DNA from: Acidobacteriota bacterium
Lineage (GTDB): Bacteria; Acidobacteriota; Blastocatellia; RBC074
Assembly (NCBI GenBank): GCA_018269055.1
Contig: JAFDVI010000020.1
Span: forward strand, 1-64,000
Direction of reading: 5' to 3'
DNA length: 64,000 nucleotides
Shown here: positions 18,662 to 26,963 of the stretch, one piece after another
Layout of the letters: the number at the start of each line of letters is the position of its first letter
Numbering within the stretch: the stretch's first letter is position 1
Position numbers and translations under genes: made by a program
Notes under the pieces: generated by a model
Seen by the model: only the letters and a program-made list of their open reading frames with translations
The model's database searches: none
Told to the model about the DNA's origin: nothing

Positions 18662-19492
18662 ATGATCGTCTTTCGGCTTTCATTTCTTCTATGCCTGCTC
18701 TTTCTGGCGTCAACGAGTTCGTTTTCTCAAAGCCAGGACACTATCGAACTAAATGGCAGGGCAGAAATCCTCAGGGACACTCAGGGCGCACCACGAGTTG
18801 GAGTACCTAAAAAACCAAAGCTTTCAAAAGAAGCGAAAGCATATTTATCGCCGCCTGAAGATTTGGTGTTGTCATACAAAGATTTTCTCAAACAGAAAAA
18901 CACTGGCATCGCCAAATTGCTGCCGCGTAAAGAGAAGAAATCGCAGATGATAGTGTCTGCTGAAAAACCGGAAGTCTATATTCCGTCACGATATGGTGGC
19001 GCGTCTTATTCATTTTCAACACGCAAGAACGATGACGATTTTTGTGAGGAAATCATTCTGGACAATGACATCTACAAATACCCAAGCTTACCTGGAACGG
19101 CTTTTTGGGTAGGCGGAGGTGGAGCTGATATAGGGCTGATCACGAAGTTAGGAAATGTAGACCTGAACGACATCATTCTGGAGCGCAAAGAGTCCCAGTT
19201 CTTAGCGAATATCATTCCTCCCGTTCAAGAACCGGTCGCACGTGAATACCAAAAGATGACGTTCACAGGTTTTTACATAGATGGAGTGTTTTACAAAAGG
19301 ATGACCCAAGCTGAAGAAAACACGACTTATTTGCTTAGATCAATTCGCTATGATCGTGCCGATGTATTGGTCGCTTTCAGAACTATTCGCAAAGAATCAG
19401 ACGGAAGTTTTGTGATTCTATGGAAAATGCTGGAAAAGAATCCCATTCCAGTGTTGAAGAAAAGGCCCTGCTATTTCGCCCCTTGCGTTTGA
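18662..19492 (+). CDS. Secreted protein of unknown function, AT-richer
   Basis: 276 aa with a signal peptide (MIVFRLSFLLCLLFLASTSSFSQ). The ATG at 18662 has GGAG seven bases upstream; a TTG at 18644 overlapping the previous stop is possible. The body is basic and beta-like, with KNDDDFCEEIILDNDIYKY, and ends in KKRPCYFAPCV. I recognise no family. Base composition is visibly more AT-rich than both neighbours and codon use differs, which may mean recent acquisition. Its 3' end overlaps the next gene. Confidence 0.6.
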   Translation: MIVFRLSFLLCLLFLASTSSFSQSQDTIELNGRAEILRDTQGAPRVGVPKKPKLSKEAKAYLSPPEDLVLSYKDFLKQKNTGIAKLLPRKEKKSQMIVSAEKPEVYIPSRYGGASYSFSTRKNDDDFCEEIILDNDIYKYPSLPGTAFWVGGGGADIGLITKLGNVDLNDIILERKESQFLANIIPPVQEPVAREYQKMTFTGFYIDGVFYKRMTQAEENTTYLLRSIRYDRADVLVAFRTIRKESDGSFVILWKMLEKNPIPVLKKRPCYFAPCV

Positions 19493-19899
19493 TTTTGATG
19501 GTGGCCTTCTTGGTTGGCGCCGTTCTAACTCAAGATTATCCGAGTTCAAATCAGGATCAGTCCTGGAATCGGCGTTTGATAGGCGCAGGCGACTATCAAA
19601 CGGTGCTGGAAGTTTCCGAGCGGATTGAAGTCGCGCGCAGAGGGAAAGAGGACAAAGACACTTTGCCGATTCTCAAAGAGCGCGCCACAAAAGACTCCTC
19701 TCCTGCTTCCGATGCGGAACGCTGGGAAAGCGGTGTGCGTGATGCTGCCATCCGATCGCTTGCACGAGGTTGGCCGGATGATCCCGACACGTTGGCGCTG
19801 TTGCGGGAACGAGCCAAGAATGATCCGACTCCGTGGTTGCGGGAAAAGGCTCAACAACTGGCCGACCAAATCGAGGCGAGGAAAAAACACAGCGATTAA
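19420..19899 (+). CDS. Small secreted HEAT-like repeat protein
   Basis: Up to 159 aa. A hydrophobic segment (RPLRLILMVAFLVGAVLT) suggests export. The C-terminal 80 residues contain two HEAT-like units (RDAAIRSLARGWPDDPDTL and LLRERAKNDPTPWLREKAQQ). The start is uncertain: ATG 19420 overlaps the upstream gene by 73 bp, while TTG 19489 overlaps its stop codon. The segment QDQSWNRRLIGAGDYQTVLE is nearly repeated near the N-terminus of the CRTAC1 protein at 20198, so the two genes share an 87-bp related stretch. Function unknown. Confidence 0.6.
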   Translation: MENAGKESHSSVEEKALLFRPLRLILMVAFLVGAVLTQDYPSSNQDQSWNRRLIGAGDYQTVLEVSERIEVARRGKEDKDTLPILKERATKDSSPASDAERWESGVRDAAIRSLARGWPDDPDTLALLRERAKNDPTPWLREKAQQLADQIEARKKHSD

Positions 19900-19910
19900 C
19901 GCCGCGCGAT

Positions 19911-20174
19911 AGCCCGCGAAGCCGGGCGCAAGCATAAAGCCTGGGGTGAACAACCCCAGGTCGCCATCGTGTTGATCCCATTTAGCCCGCGAAGGCGGGC
20001 GGCAGCCATTTGTCGGCTCCCTTGTCTATCACCCGCTTCGCGGGTTTGATATTCAATCGGCAATCTTCCCAGGGTTGCGCTGCGCTCCACCCTGGGCTTT
20101 ATGCTGCCGCCCGCATTCGCGGGCTGAAACTTGATCGCACCCCGGGACTTATGCCCCAATCGCGTTCGCGGGCT
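19911..20174. repeat. Cluster of AGCCCGCGAA-type palindromic repeats
   Basis: Four related units fill this gap: 19911-19960 (plus), 19984-20049 (plus, diverged), 20068-20125 (minus) and 20141-20174 (minus, partial). The shared core in plus-reading units is AGCCCGCGAANGCGGGCG, then CAGCATAAAGCC and a hairpin of the form CCTGGGGT...ACCCCAGG. The first and third units are near-identical inverted copies. They contain no reading frame of note. Similar elements are known from genomes of several phyla. Confidence 0.8.
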
Positions 20175-20197
20175 GAAGCCTGATCGGTAAATCCAGA

Positions 20198-22588
20198 ATG
20201 CGCCACAGTATCTTCATTTTGTTTTCCATCCTCGCCTCGATCGTCATCGGTTTCGTGCTGACGGTTCCGGTGCAAACCCAGGATCGTGCGCCACAGGATC
20301 AAAGCTGGAATCGGCGCGTCAGTGGCGCAGGCGAGTACCAAACTGTGCTGGAAGTTTCGGGGCGCGTCGAAGTCACGCGCGCGATGAAAACGCCGGACCC
20401 GCTGGACCTGAAATCCATTTGCCAGGCCAAACAGGACGCCGAACGTCGCGCCTTTCTGTCCGCCGAAGGCTATTTGTCCGCGCTGGAAAACTCCGTTGAA
20501 GCCAATCGCCAGCAGGTAGAAATCATCCGGTTGCACAACGAACTCGGCCAGTTGTGGTCGTATCGCGGCGATATGGCCAAAGCCATTGAACAGTTTGAAG
20601 CCGCCAAAACCCTGCTCGACAAAATTCTGCCCTTCCACCCCGAATATGCCGAAGACGCCGTGTACCTGAACGAAATTCTGGGCGTTGTGCATCTGCGCAA
20701 AGGCGAATTGGACAATTGCGTCCACAATCACAACGCCGAAACCTGCATCTTCCCGCTCACGAAACAGGCGCAACACAAATTGACGGCGGGGTCTTCGGCG
20801 GCGGTCGGGTATTTCAAACGCTTTTTGGCGCGGAAGCCGGATAACCTGGAAGTTCGCTGGTTGCTTGATCTCGCTTTGATGACGTTGGGGCAAAATGGGT
20901 ACGCGAGCGTCCCCGCTCGCAAGTCTTCTACTAAAAGCCCGCCCAAAAACAGCAAAGCTCTTCCTGCCACGGATGCGAGCGTGGACGCCCGTGTACCCAA
21001 ATTTCCTGATGTCGCCGCAGCGGCAGGCGTTGATCGCATCAGCGGAGCGGGCGGCACGATCGTGGACGATTTCGACGACGATGGATTGCTGGACATCGTC
21101 ATCAGCAGCGTGGACGCTTGCGAATCGCTGAAGCTGTTTCACAACAATGGCGACGGCACGTTCAGCGACCAAACCGACAAAGCCGGTTTGAGCGATCAAC
21201 TCGGCGGCATCAATTGCGTCCAGACGGATTTCAACAACGATGGTTGGTTGGACATTTTCGTCATGCGCGGCGGATGGGAATTCCCGATGCGCAATTCCCT
21301 GCTGAAAAACAATGGCGACGGAACCTTCACGGACGTGACCAAAGCAAGCGGCTTGCTGAGCGGCGACCATCGCACGCATTCTGCGGCCTGGGCGGATTTC
21401 GACAATGACGGTTGGCTGGATGTATTCGTCGCCCATGAAGAAACGCCGAGCCAACTGTTCCGCAATCGCGGTGACGGCACGTTTGAAGACGTGACGCGCA
21501 AAGCAGGTGTCGGTCGCACGGCGTTCAGCAAAGGCGCGACGTGGGGCGATTACGACAACGACGGATTCCCTGATTTGTACGTGTCGAATTACGGCGGCGA
21601 AAACTTTCTATATCGAAACAAAGGTGACGGAACGTTTGAAGAAATTGCCGCGAAGCTCGGCGTCAGCAAACCGCTGATGAGTTTTCCGACGTGGTTTTTC
21701 GATTATGACAATGACGGTTGGCTGGATTTGTTTGTCGCCAGCTTTGTGCCTTCGGTGACGGAAATTGCGCGCGGCTTTCTGGGTTTGCCCGCGCAGGCTG
21801 AAACGATGAAGCTGTATCACAACAACGGCAAAGGCGGGTTTGAAGATGTGACGGCGGCGGTCGGGCTGGCCAAAGTCGTTCCGACGATGGGCGCGAACTT
21901 CGGCGATTTGGACAACGACGGGTTTCTGGATGTGTACATGGGAACCGGCGCGCCTTCGTACGCGGCGTTGATGCCGAATTTTGCATTTCGAAATCGCGGC
22001 GGGAAAAGTTTTGCGGACGTGACGACTGCAACCGGCACCGGTCATCTGCAAAAAGGGCACGGCGTGGCTTTTGGCGATCTGGACAATGACGGCGACGAAG
22101 ATTTGTACGTCAACATTGGTGGCTTCATTCCCGGCGACAAATACAACAAAGCGTTGTTTGCGAACCCGACCGGCAAAACCGACTGGATTTCGCTCAAGCT
22201 GGTAGGCGCGAAATCCAACCGCGCGGCCATCGGCGCAAAGATCAAACTGACATTGACTGATGCAACGGGCAAACAATCGCTGCGGTATCGCGAAGTCAGC
22301 AGCGGAGGTTCGTTCGGTGCTTCGCCGTTAATGCAACACATCGGGCTTGGCAAGTTGAAAAGCGGGAAACTTGATTCCATCGAAATCTGGTGGCCGGTCA
22401 GCAACACGCACCAGACGTTCCGCGATGTTTCGACCAATCAGTTTCTGGAAATCCGGGAATCGGCTTCGGAATATCAAACGCTTTCCAGAAAATCGTTTTC
22501 CCTGACGCAAACCGCCACAAAATCGAATCCTCATGCAAACCATCACCCAACGGCGAACTCAGCCAAGGGCAATGACAAAAAGCTCTAA
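20198..22588 (+). CDS. CRTAC1-type protein: TPR, FG-GAP and ASPIC/UnbV domains
   Basis: 796-aa exported protein. After the signal peptide (ILFSILASIVIGFVLTV) come about 120 residues with TPR-like helices (residues 60-220), then a linker, then at least six FG-GAP/VCBS repeats, each with a calcium-binding D-x-D-x-DG pattern such as DFDDDGLLDIV, DFNNDGWLDIF and DYDNDGFPDLY. A C-terminal ASPIC/UnbV domain lies around residues 665-745 (AIGAKIKLTLTDATGKQ, GSFGASPLMQHIGLGK, IEIWWP). Such proteins form beta-propellers on the cell surface. Residues 234-267, in the linker, are encoded by an inserted palindromic element. The N-terminal segment QDQSWNRRVSGAGEYQTVLE is related to the preceding gene. Confidence 0.88.
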   Translation: MRHSIFILFSILASIVIGFVLTVPVQTQDRAPQDQSWNRRVSGAGEYQTVLEVSGRVEVTRAMKTPDPLDLKSICQAKQDAERRAFLSAEGYLSALENSVEANRQQVEIIRLHNELGQLWSYRGDMAKAIEQFEAAKTLLDKILPFHPEYAEDAVYLNEILGVVHLRKGELDNCVHNHNAETCIFPLTKQAQHKLTAGSSAAVGYFKRFLARKPDNLEVRWLLDLALMTLGQNGYASVPARKSSTKSPPKNSKALPATDASVDARVPKFPDVAAAAGVDRISGAGGTIVDDFDDDGLLDIVISSVDACESLKLFHNNGDGTFSDQTDKAGLSDQLGGINCVQTDFNNDGWLDIFVMRGGWEFPMRNSLLKNNGDGTFTDVTKASGLLSGDHRTHSAAWADFDNDGWLDVFVAHEETPSQLFRNRGDGTFEDVTRKAGVGRTAFSKGATWGDYDNDGFPDLYVSNYGGENFLYRNKGDGTFEEIAAKLGVSKPLMSFPTWFFDYDNDGWLDLFVASFVPSVTEIARGFLGLPAQAETMKLYHNNGKGGFEDVTAAVGLAKVVPTMGANFGDLDNDGFLDVYMGTGAPSYAALMPNFAFRNRGGKSFADVTTATGTGHLQKGHGVAFGDLDNDGDEDLYVNIGGFIPGDKYNKALFANPTGKTDWISLKLVGAKSNRAAIGAKIKLTLTDATGKQSLRYREVSSGGSFGASPLMQHIGLGKLKSGKLDSIEIWWPVSNTHQTFRDVSTNQFLEIRESASEYQTLSRKSFSLTQTATKSNPHANHHPTANSAKGNDKKL
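20897..20998. repeat. Palindromic element inserted in frame in a coding sequence
   Basis: The 25-bp arms GGGTACGCGAGCGTCCCCGC... (20897-20921) and the complementary 20974-20998 match at 22 of 25 positions. The whole element is 102 bp, a multiple of three, begins on a codon boundary and encodes 34 residues of the CRTAC1 protein, between its TPR and FG-GAP parts. A half-like copy lies at 35492-35519. Confidence 0.75.
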
Positions 22589-22743
22589 AATTTGGATTTT
22601 CGGCTTCTTCAATTTTTAACGACAACTTTTTCGACCGTCCGGGGATTGCGAGAGTCTGACTGGCACCCTTTGAGAAGATTCCCCCTTCAACAATGGGCAT
22701 TTTTTTGGCGCGCCATTTTGAGGACGTGCCTGGAGGATAAAAT

Positions 22744-23070
22744 ATGAGCAAGAACTGGATGACATTATTGGCTTCGCTGGTTTTGATGATTGTTATGTTG
22801 CCGGTGGCTGGGTTGGCGCAGGATCACAGCATCAATGACCGTCAACGGGATCAACAACAACGCATTCGCCAGGGCATTCGCAGCGGCGAATTGACTCGAC
22901 GGGAGGCCAGACGATTGGAGTGGCAGGAAGCGAGAATTCGCCACGACGAAGCGCGCGCTCGTCGTTCGGGCGGGACGTTCACACCACGTGAACGGGTACG
23001 CATTCAACGTGAATTGAATCATTCCAGCCGCAACATTTACCGCCAGAAACACGACCGCCAGGATCGTTAG
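22744..23070 (+). CDS. Small secreted Arg-rich protein
   Basis: 108 aa: an N-terminal signal peptide (WMTLLASLVLMIVMLPVAGLA) then a highly charged, Arg/Glu-rich helical region with RQGIRSGELTRREARRLEWQ and FTPRERVRIQRELNHSSRNI. It has no cysteines. This recalls small periplasmic stress or nucleic-acid-binding-like proteins found in several phyla, but the function is unknown. GGAGG precedes the ATG. The gene ends at a strong bidirectional terminator and faces the TPR gene on the other strand. Confidence 0.75.
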   Translation: MSKNWMTLLASLVLMIVMLPVAGLAQDHSINDRQRDQQQRIRQGIRSGELTRREARRLEWQEARIRHDEARARRSGGTFTPRERVRIQRELNHSSRNIYRQKHDRQDR

Positions 23071-23082
23071 TTTTCAAAGCTT

Positions 23083-23121
23083 AAACGGCCACGGACAAAA
23101 CGAATTTGTCCGTGGCCGTTT
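23083..23121. terminator. Bidirectional terminator between convergent genes
   Basis: A perfect 17-bp stem (23083-23099 with 23105-23121; core AACGGCCACGGACAAA) with a 5-base loop, flanked by A/T runs on both sides. It lies between convergent stop codons at 23070 and 23151, so it can serve both strands. Confidence 0.92.
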
Positions 23122-23150
23122 TCATCTTCCCCATTTCCTGCACGTTTCAT

Positions 23151-24410
23151 TCACAGTTTGGGGCGAGAACTTTCTCTGTCTTTCTCGTCTTCTTCAATCG
23201 CATCGCCCCGCGTATCGCCACGTTTTTTGGCGTCTTCGGCCATCTTGTTCAACCGGGCGAAGGTTTCGCGGGCACGATCGGCATCGTCCTTGCGATTGGC
23301 TTTGGCGTAAGCGCGCGCAAGCGTGTAATAGATTCTGGGTTCAGAAGGCGCCATTTTTTGAGCGACTTCCAGTTCGGCAATGGCTTCGGCATTTTTGCCG
23401 GTTTCAAACAGCAACCGTCCCAAAATGTAATGCCCCAACGGCAATCGTGGGTTTGCAAGCACGGCTTCCTGCGCCAGCTTGATTCCAGCTTCGGGTTCCT
23501 TGTTTCGGGATTTGATGTACGCAATCTGCAACCGAGCCAGCGCGTGTTTGGGTGAATTTTCGATCTCGCGGTAAAACGCCGCGATGCCCGCTTCATCGTC
23601 GCGCGTATCCACCAAAAATCTGCCGTAGGCATATTGCAGGTTTGGCGCTTTGGGGTATTCGGCGACCAATCGTTCGTATTCGGTTCGCGCATCGGCGACA
23701 TTCAACTGGGCGAAGTAATGCTGCGCCAATCCTGCGCGGCGGATTAGTTCCCGTTCGTGATTGTTCACATCAATCTGTTTGGGCAAAGCAGAAATGCGCA
23801 ACACCGCCAATCCCGTGGCAAAAATCAAATCCTGGCTGTTCAACCCATCACGGCTCAAACTCATGAAAATGCGCTGCGCCGTTTCAAAATCGCTGCGCAA
23901 CAAAAACAGCGTGCCTTCGTGATATTGCGCGATGCGAACCAGGTCCGGGTTATTGCCGATCCCGCGCTGACGACCTTGTTGCAAATGCATAAAGGCCTCG
24001 TCGTAACGACCGATTCTGTATTCGCACAATCCCAGCATGGCCAATGGCGCGCCGACTTGTGGACGCAAAGCGGCGACTTGTTTGAAGGCTTTCGTGGCTT
24101 CATCGTACCGGTCGCGGTCATACAAGATCGTCGCCAGGTACCACCACCCTTCGTCCCAGCGCGGTTTCAGGGCGACGCATTTCTGGTAGTAGGTGATCGC
24201 CTCATCCAGATTTCCGGCTTCGCGCGCTTCTTTGGCCTGGGCGGCGACCTTTTCAAAGGGCACGGAAGGTTGCGCGGTCTTGGTTGACTTTATTCGTTGT
24301 GGCCTTGTTTGTTGGCCAAATGCCGCAAACGGTAGCGTCGTCAATATCAATCCGAACAAGGATGTGGTGACAAACAAGGTAAACACACGCTTCTTGGTTT
24401 GAATCTTCAT
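23151..24410 (-). CDS. Secreted TPR protein
   Basis: 419-aa protein with a signal-like N-terminus (VFTLFVTTSLFGLILTTLPFA) and a run of tetratricopeptide repeats over residues 50-400, for example EAITYYQKCVALKPRWDEGW, YDEATKAFKQVAALRPQVGA and AEAIAELEVAQKMAPSEPRI. TPR arrays mediate protein contacts in complexes. It is the third gene of an operon with a seven-haem cytochrome and another TPR protein (6-bp gap upstream), so it probably helps assemble or dock the cytochrome in the periplasm. The C-terminus is acidic/charged (DDADRARETFARLNKMAEDA). Confidence 0.88.
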   Translation of the reverse strand: MKIQTKKRVFTLFVTTSLFGLILTTLPFAAFGQQTRPQRIKSTKTAQPSVPFEKVAAQAKEAREAGNLDEAITYYQKCVALKPRWDEGWWYLATILYDRDRYDEATKAFKQVAALRPQVGAPLAMLGLCEYRIGRYDEAFMHLQQGRQRGIGNNPDLVRIAQYHEGTLFLLRSDFETAQRIFMSLSRDGLNSQDLIFATGLAVLRISALPKQIDVNNHERELIRRAGLAQHYFAQLNVADARTEYERLVAEYPKAPNLQYAYGRFLVDTRDDEAGIAAFYREIENSPKHALARLQIAYIKSRNKEPEAGIKLAQEAVLANPRLPLGHYILGRLLFETGKNAEAIAELEVAQKMAPSEPRIYYTLARAYAKANRKDDADRARETFARLNKMAEDAKKRGDTRGDAIEEDEKDRESSRPKL

Positions 24411-24416
24411 AAACTT

Positions 24417-25589
24417 TCAACTCGGAAACGGCGCGCCTTCGCGCACGATGCGAATCCGATGGTCGGTAAATTTGAAATGTGCGCCGGGCACTTCAACCTT
24501 CGGCATGTGACAACTGGCGCAATTCCTGGTCGCGACCTTGCAGGCCTTTGCGTCACGACTTTCCCCTGAGCTTGCAGGCTTTGCAACGGATTTTGCGTCC
24601 ATTGATTGGTGGCAAGCCAGGCATTTCGCATCATAAAAATCCGCGCTTTCTTCCATCTTGCCATGCGGATCGTGACAGGCGACGCAACCAATGCGTTTGT
24701 CTGCCGAATAACAGCGGCTGTTAAAGATTCGATAGGGTTGAAAACGAACATTGCCGATGCCGCCTCGATTGGGCAGCGCAATGACGTCTTCGACGCTGCG
24801 GTGACAGGTTCCGCACATGGTTTGCGCGATGTCGTCACCGTCCAAATCGCTGAAGCGTTTCATTTTTGCCGGAGCCTTTTCTCCGGCTTTCAAGGCTGCA
24901 ATGTGCTGGTCGCCCGGGCCGTGGCAGGATTCGCAATTGACGCCCGGAGTCAGGTGGCTTACCCCTAGTCGTGTGCCGTCCGGAATTCTGGCAATGGCGC
25001 CGGTGGTATGGCAACTGAAACAGCGCCGCGTTTCGTCAACACTCAACCGCCGCCCGCCAGCCTCAACCAGATCTTTGGGAATTTCGCCTGCATATCCCAG
25101 CGTTAAATCCAATGCGCGAATGTCTGTATAAAAGCTCACGCGGCTTTCATAAAAACTGCCGTTGTATTCGTACACATAAGTTTGACCGGCTTTCCCCTGT
25201 CCAAATCCGTACAGAATCGGCATGGAAAGTTCTGATTTACCATCCCCAATGTAGTAGATGCTTTTGTCTCCCTGGCGCTCAATCCGAAATGTGAACTTAT
25301 CCAGTTGAAACTTCAGTTTCGGGTTTTGGATCAGAAGCTGGCAATCCGCCGCTTTTTCCATGGCTTTTGCCATAGTGGATTGTTGCTGTTTTTCAACAAT
25401 GTCGGTGTGACAGGCCCCACAGGTCTGAACCCCCAGATATCGCTTCTGAGCTTCCGGCGGATTCGCAGATTGAGGTGACACCTCATGAACCAGTTTTGCC
25501 TGCACCAACCATTCGCGAGACGGCAATGTTAAGGTCAGCGCCGACGCCATTGCAGCCAATACCAGAAGAATTTGAATTCGTTTCTTCAT
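24417..25589 (-). CDS. Periplasmic multihaem cytochrome c (seven CxxCH)
   Basis: 390-aa exported protein with a signal peptide (IQILLVLAAMASALTLTLPS) and seven CxxCH haem-binding motifs: CGACH, CFSCH, CESCH, CGTCH, CVACH, CLACH and CASCH. The pattern resembles the cytochrome c-554/NrfA-related multihaem proteins. It should carry electrons in the periplasm. No partner reductase or oxidase is next to it; the flanking genes encode TPR proteins and the start codon overlaps the upstream TPR gene (TGATG), so the three are translated together. CRTAC1 proteins elsewhere in the window are frequent companions of this arrangement in Acidobacteria. Confidence 0.92.
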   Translation of the reverse strand: MKKRIQILLVLAAMASALTLTLPSREWLVQAKLVHEVSPQSANPPEAQKRYLGVQTCGACHTDIVEKQQQSTMAKAMEKAADCQLLIQNPKLKFQLDKFTFRIERQGDKSIYYIGDGKSELSMPILYGFGQGKAGQTYVYEYNGSFYESRVSFYTDIRALDLTLGYAGEIPKDLVEAGGRRLSVDETRRCFSCHTTGAIARIPDGTRLGVSHLTPGVNCESCHGPGDQHIAALKAGEKAPAKMKRFSDLDGDDIAQTMCGTCHRSVEDVIALPNRGGIGNVRFQPYRIFNSRCYSADKRIGCVACHDPHGKMEESADFYDAKCLACHQSMDAKSVAKPASSGESRDAKACKVATRNCASCHMPKVEVPGAHFKFTDHRIRIVREGAPFPS

Positions 25590-26758
25590 CAAAATTGCGG
25601 TGGTTTGATTGGGCGGTCAACGGCCCTGGGCGGTTCCGACAGTTTATCGGCGGTGGGTTGCCGTTTCTGCTCTTCTTCATTCAAACGGTCAATTATCGCT
25701 CGCAACCGTTCGGCGTCCGACGTACGTTTCTGTTTCAGGTACAAACGTGCGAGCAGCACATACGCTTGCCGAAAATCTTTTCCAATTTCCACAGTGCGTT
25801 CCAACAGCTTGACGGCTTGATCAGTACGCCCGCGGGCTTGCGCCAATTGCGCATAATGAAACAGCGCGGCAATGTCATCCGGTCGCATTTCCAGCGCGCG
25901 CTGTAACAACGGTTCGGCTTCATCCAAATTGCCGTCTTCGCGCAGCAACCAGCCCAGCCGTAAATTGGCCATAAAATCATACGGATTGTTGACCAACTCT
26001 GCGCGAAACTCTTCAATTGCCAGGTCGCGATTGCCAGTAATCAGATATGACACGCCAAGTTGCGTGTGAACGGTGGGCAGCTTGGGGTCGAGCTTTGCCG
26101 CCAGTTTCAACTCTTCCACCGCTCCCACGTGATTTCGCGTTGCAGAATTCAATGCGCCAAGAATCAAATGACTTTCCGCCGGTGGCAGATACTTGAAAAC
26201 TTTATCAATCAGCACGCGCCCCTGTTCCACTTGATCATTTTGTAAATACGCCGTGCCAAGCACATACGCGACACCGACATTTTCAGGCTGCGCGCTGTAA
26301 ACCATTTCCAGATTTTTGATTGCCTCAACCATTTTGCCCTGTTGAAACTGGCAAACGCCCAACAGTTGCCGAGCCTGTAAACTGGAAGGTTTCGCGTTTA
26401 CAACCTGGGCGAATTCCCGCCGAGCTTCTTCAATATGTCGCATCTGGAAATAGGCAATTCCGAGATTTAAGCGAATGTCGTGTTCGGTTGGGTCAACCGA
26501 CAATGCAGTTTTGTAATTTTCTGCGGCTTTATCGTATTGGCCGAGTTTGGCAAAAACCACCCCCAGATTTGACAGCGCGTCAATCCGGTTGGGAATCAGC
26601 TTCAAGGCGGCTTCATAAGCCTGCCGCGCTCCGTCCAGATCGCCTTTTTGCTGGGCTTCGACACCGCGCGCAAATTGCGCCTCCGATTGACGGACCGTTT
26701 CCGGGTCTTGAATCGGAACAAAACAGAGCGCGAACAACAATGCGAATCTGGCAAGCAT
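25589..26758 (-). CDS. Secreted TPR protein
   Basis: 389 aa with a short signal peptide (MLARFALLFALCFVPIQ) followed by about nine tetratricopeptide repeats, such as FARGVEAQQKGDLDGARQAY, RIDALSNLGVVFAKLGQYDK and YDFMANLRLGWLLREDGNLD. It is the first gene of the TPR/cytochrome/TPR operon; its TGA overlaps the ATG of the cytochrome gene. It is likely a periplasmic scaffold for the cytochrome. No catalytic domain is visible. The C-terminal tail is charged and proline-rich (EPPRAVDRPIKPPQF). Confidence 0.88.
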   Translation of the reverse strand: MLARFALLFALCFVPIQDPETVRQSEAQFARGVEAQQKGDLDGARQAYEAALKLIPNRIDALSNLGVVFAKLGQYDKAAENYKTALSVDPTEHDIRLNLGIAYFQMRHIEEARREFAQVVNAKPSSLQARQLLGVCQFQQGKMVEAIKNLEMVYSAQPENVGVAYVLGTAYLQNDQVEQGRVLIDKVFKYLPPAESHLILGALNSATRNHVGAVEELKLAAKLDPKLPTVHTQLGVSYLITGNRDLAIEEFRAELVNNPYDFMANLRLGWLLREDGNLDEAEPLLQRALEMRPDDIAALFHYAQLAQARGRTDQAVKLLERTVEIGKDFRQAYVLLARLYLKQKRTSDAERLRAIIDRLNEEEQKRQPTADKLSEPPRAVDRPIKPPQF

Positions 26759-26869
26759 AAACGATTTCAGTTTTTGATTTGTCTGTTTTGAACGTTAGCG
26801 GATGAAACGTGGAAAGTATACCACTGCTTCGTTGCCGCATCGAACGCGTCTCGGCCTGTAAAAATAAAT

Positions 26870-26907
26870 AGTGCGAAGAAGTCTGATTGCTCATTCTTCT
26901 TCGCACT
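26870..26907 (-). terminator. Terminator after the TonB-dependent receptor gene
   Basis: A 12-bp stem (26870-26881 with 26896-26907; core GTGCGAAGAAG) with a 14-base loop. On the minus strand it is followed by a T-rich stretch (TATTTATTTTT). It lies about 57 bp beyond the receptor stop codon. Confidence 0.75.
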
Positions 26908-26963
26908 TTTGGGGTGGGGTTGAGTTTATCCAAACCGCTCCAACTAGCCAATGTTGCAGCGGA

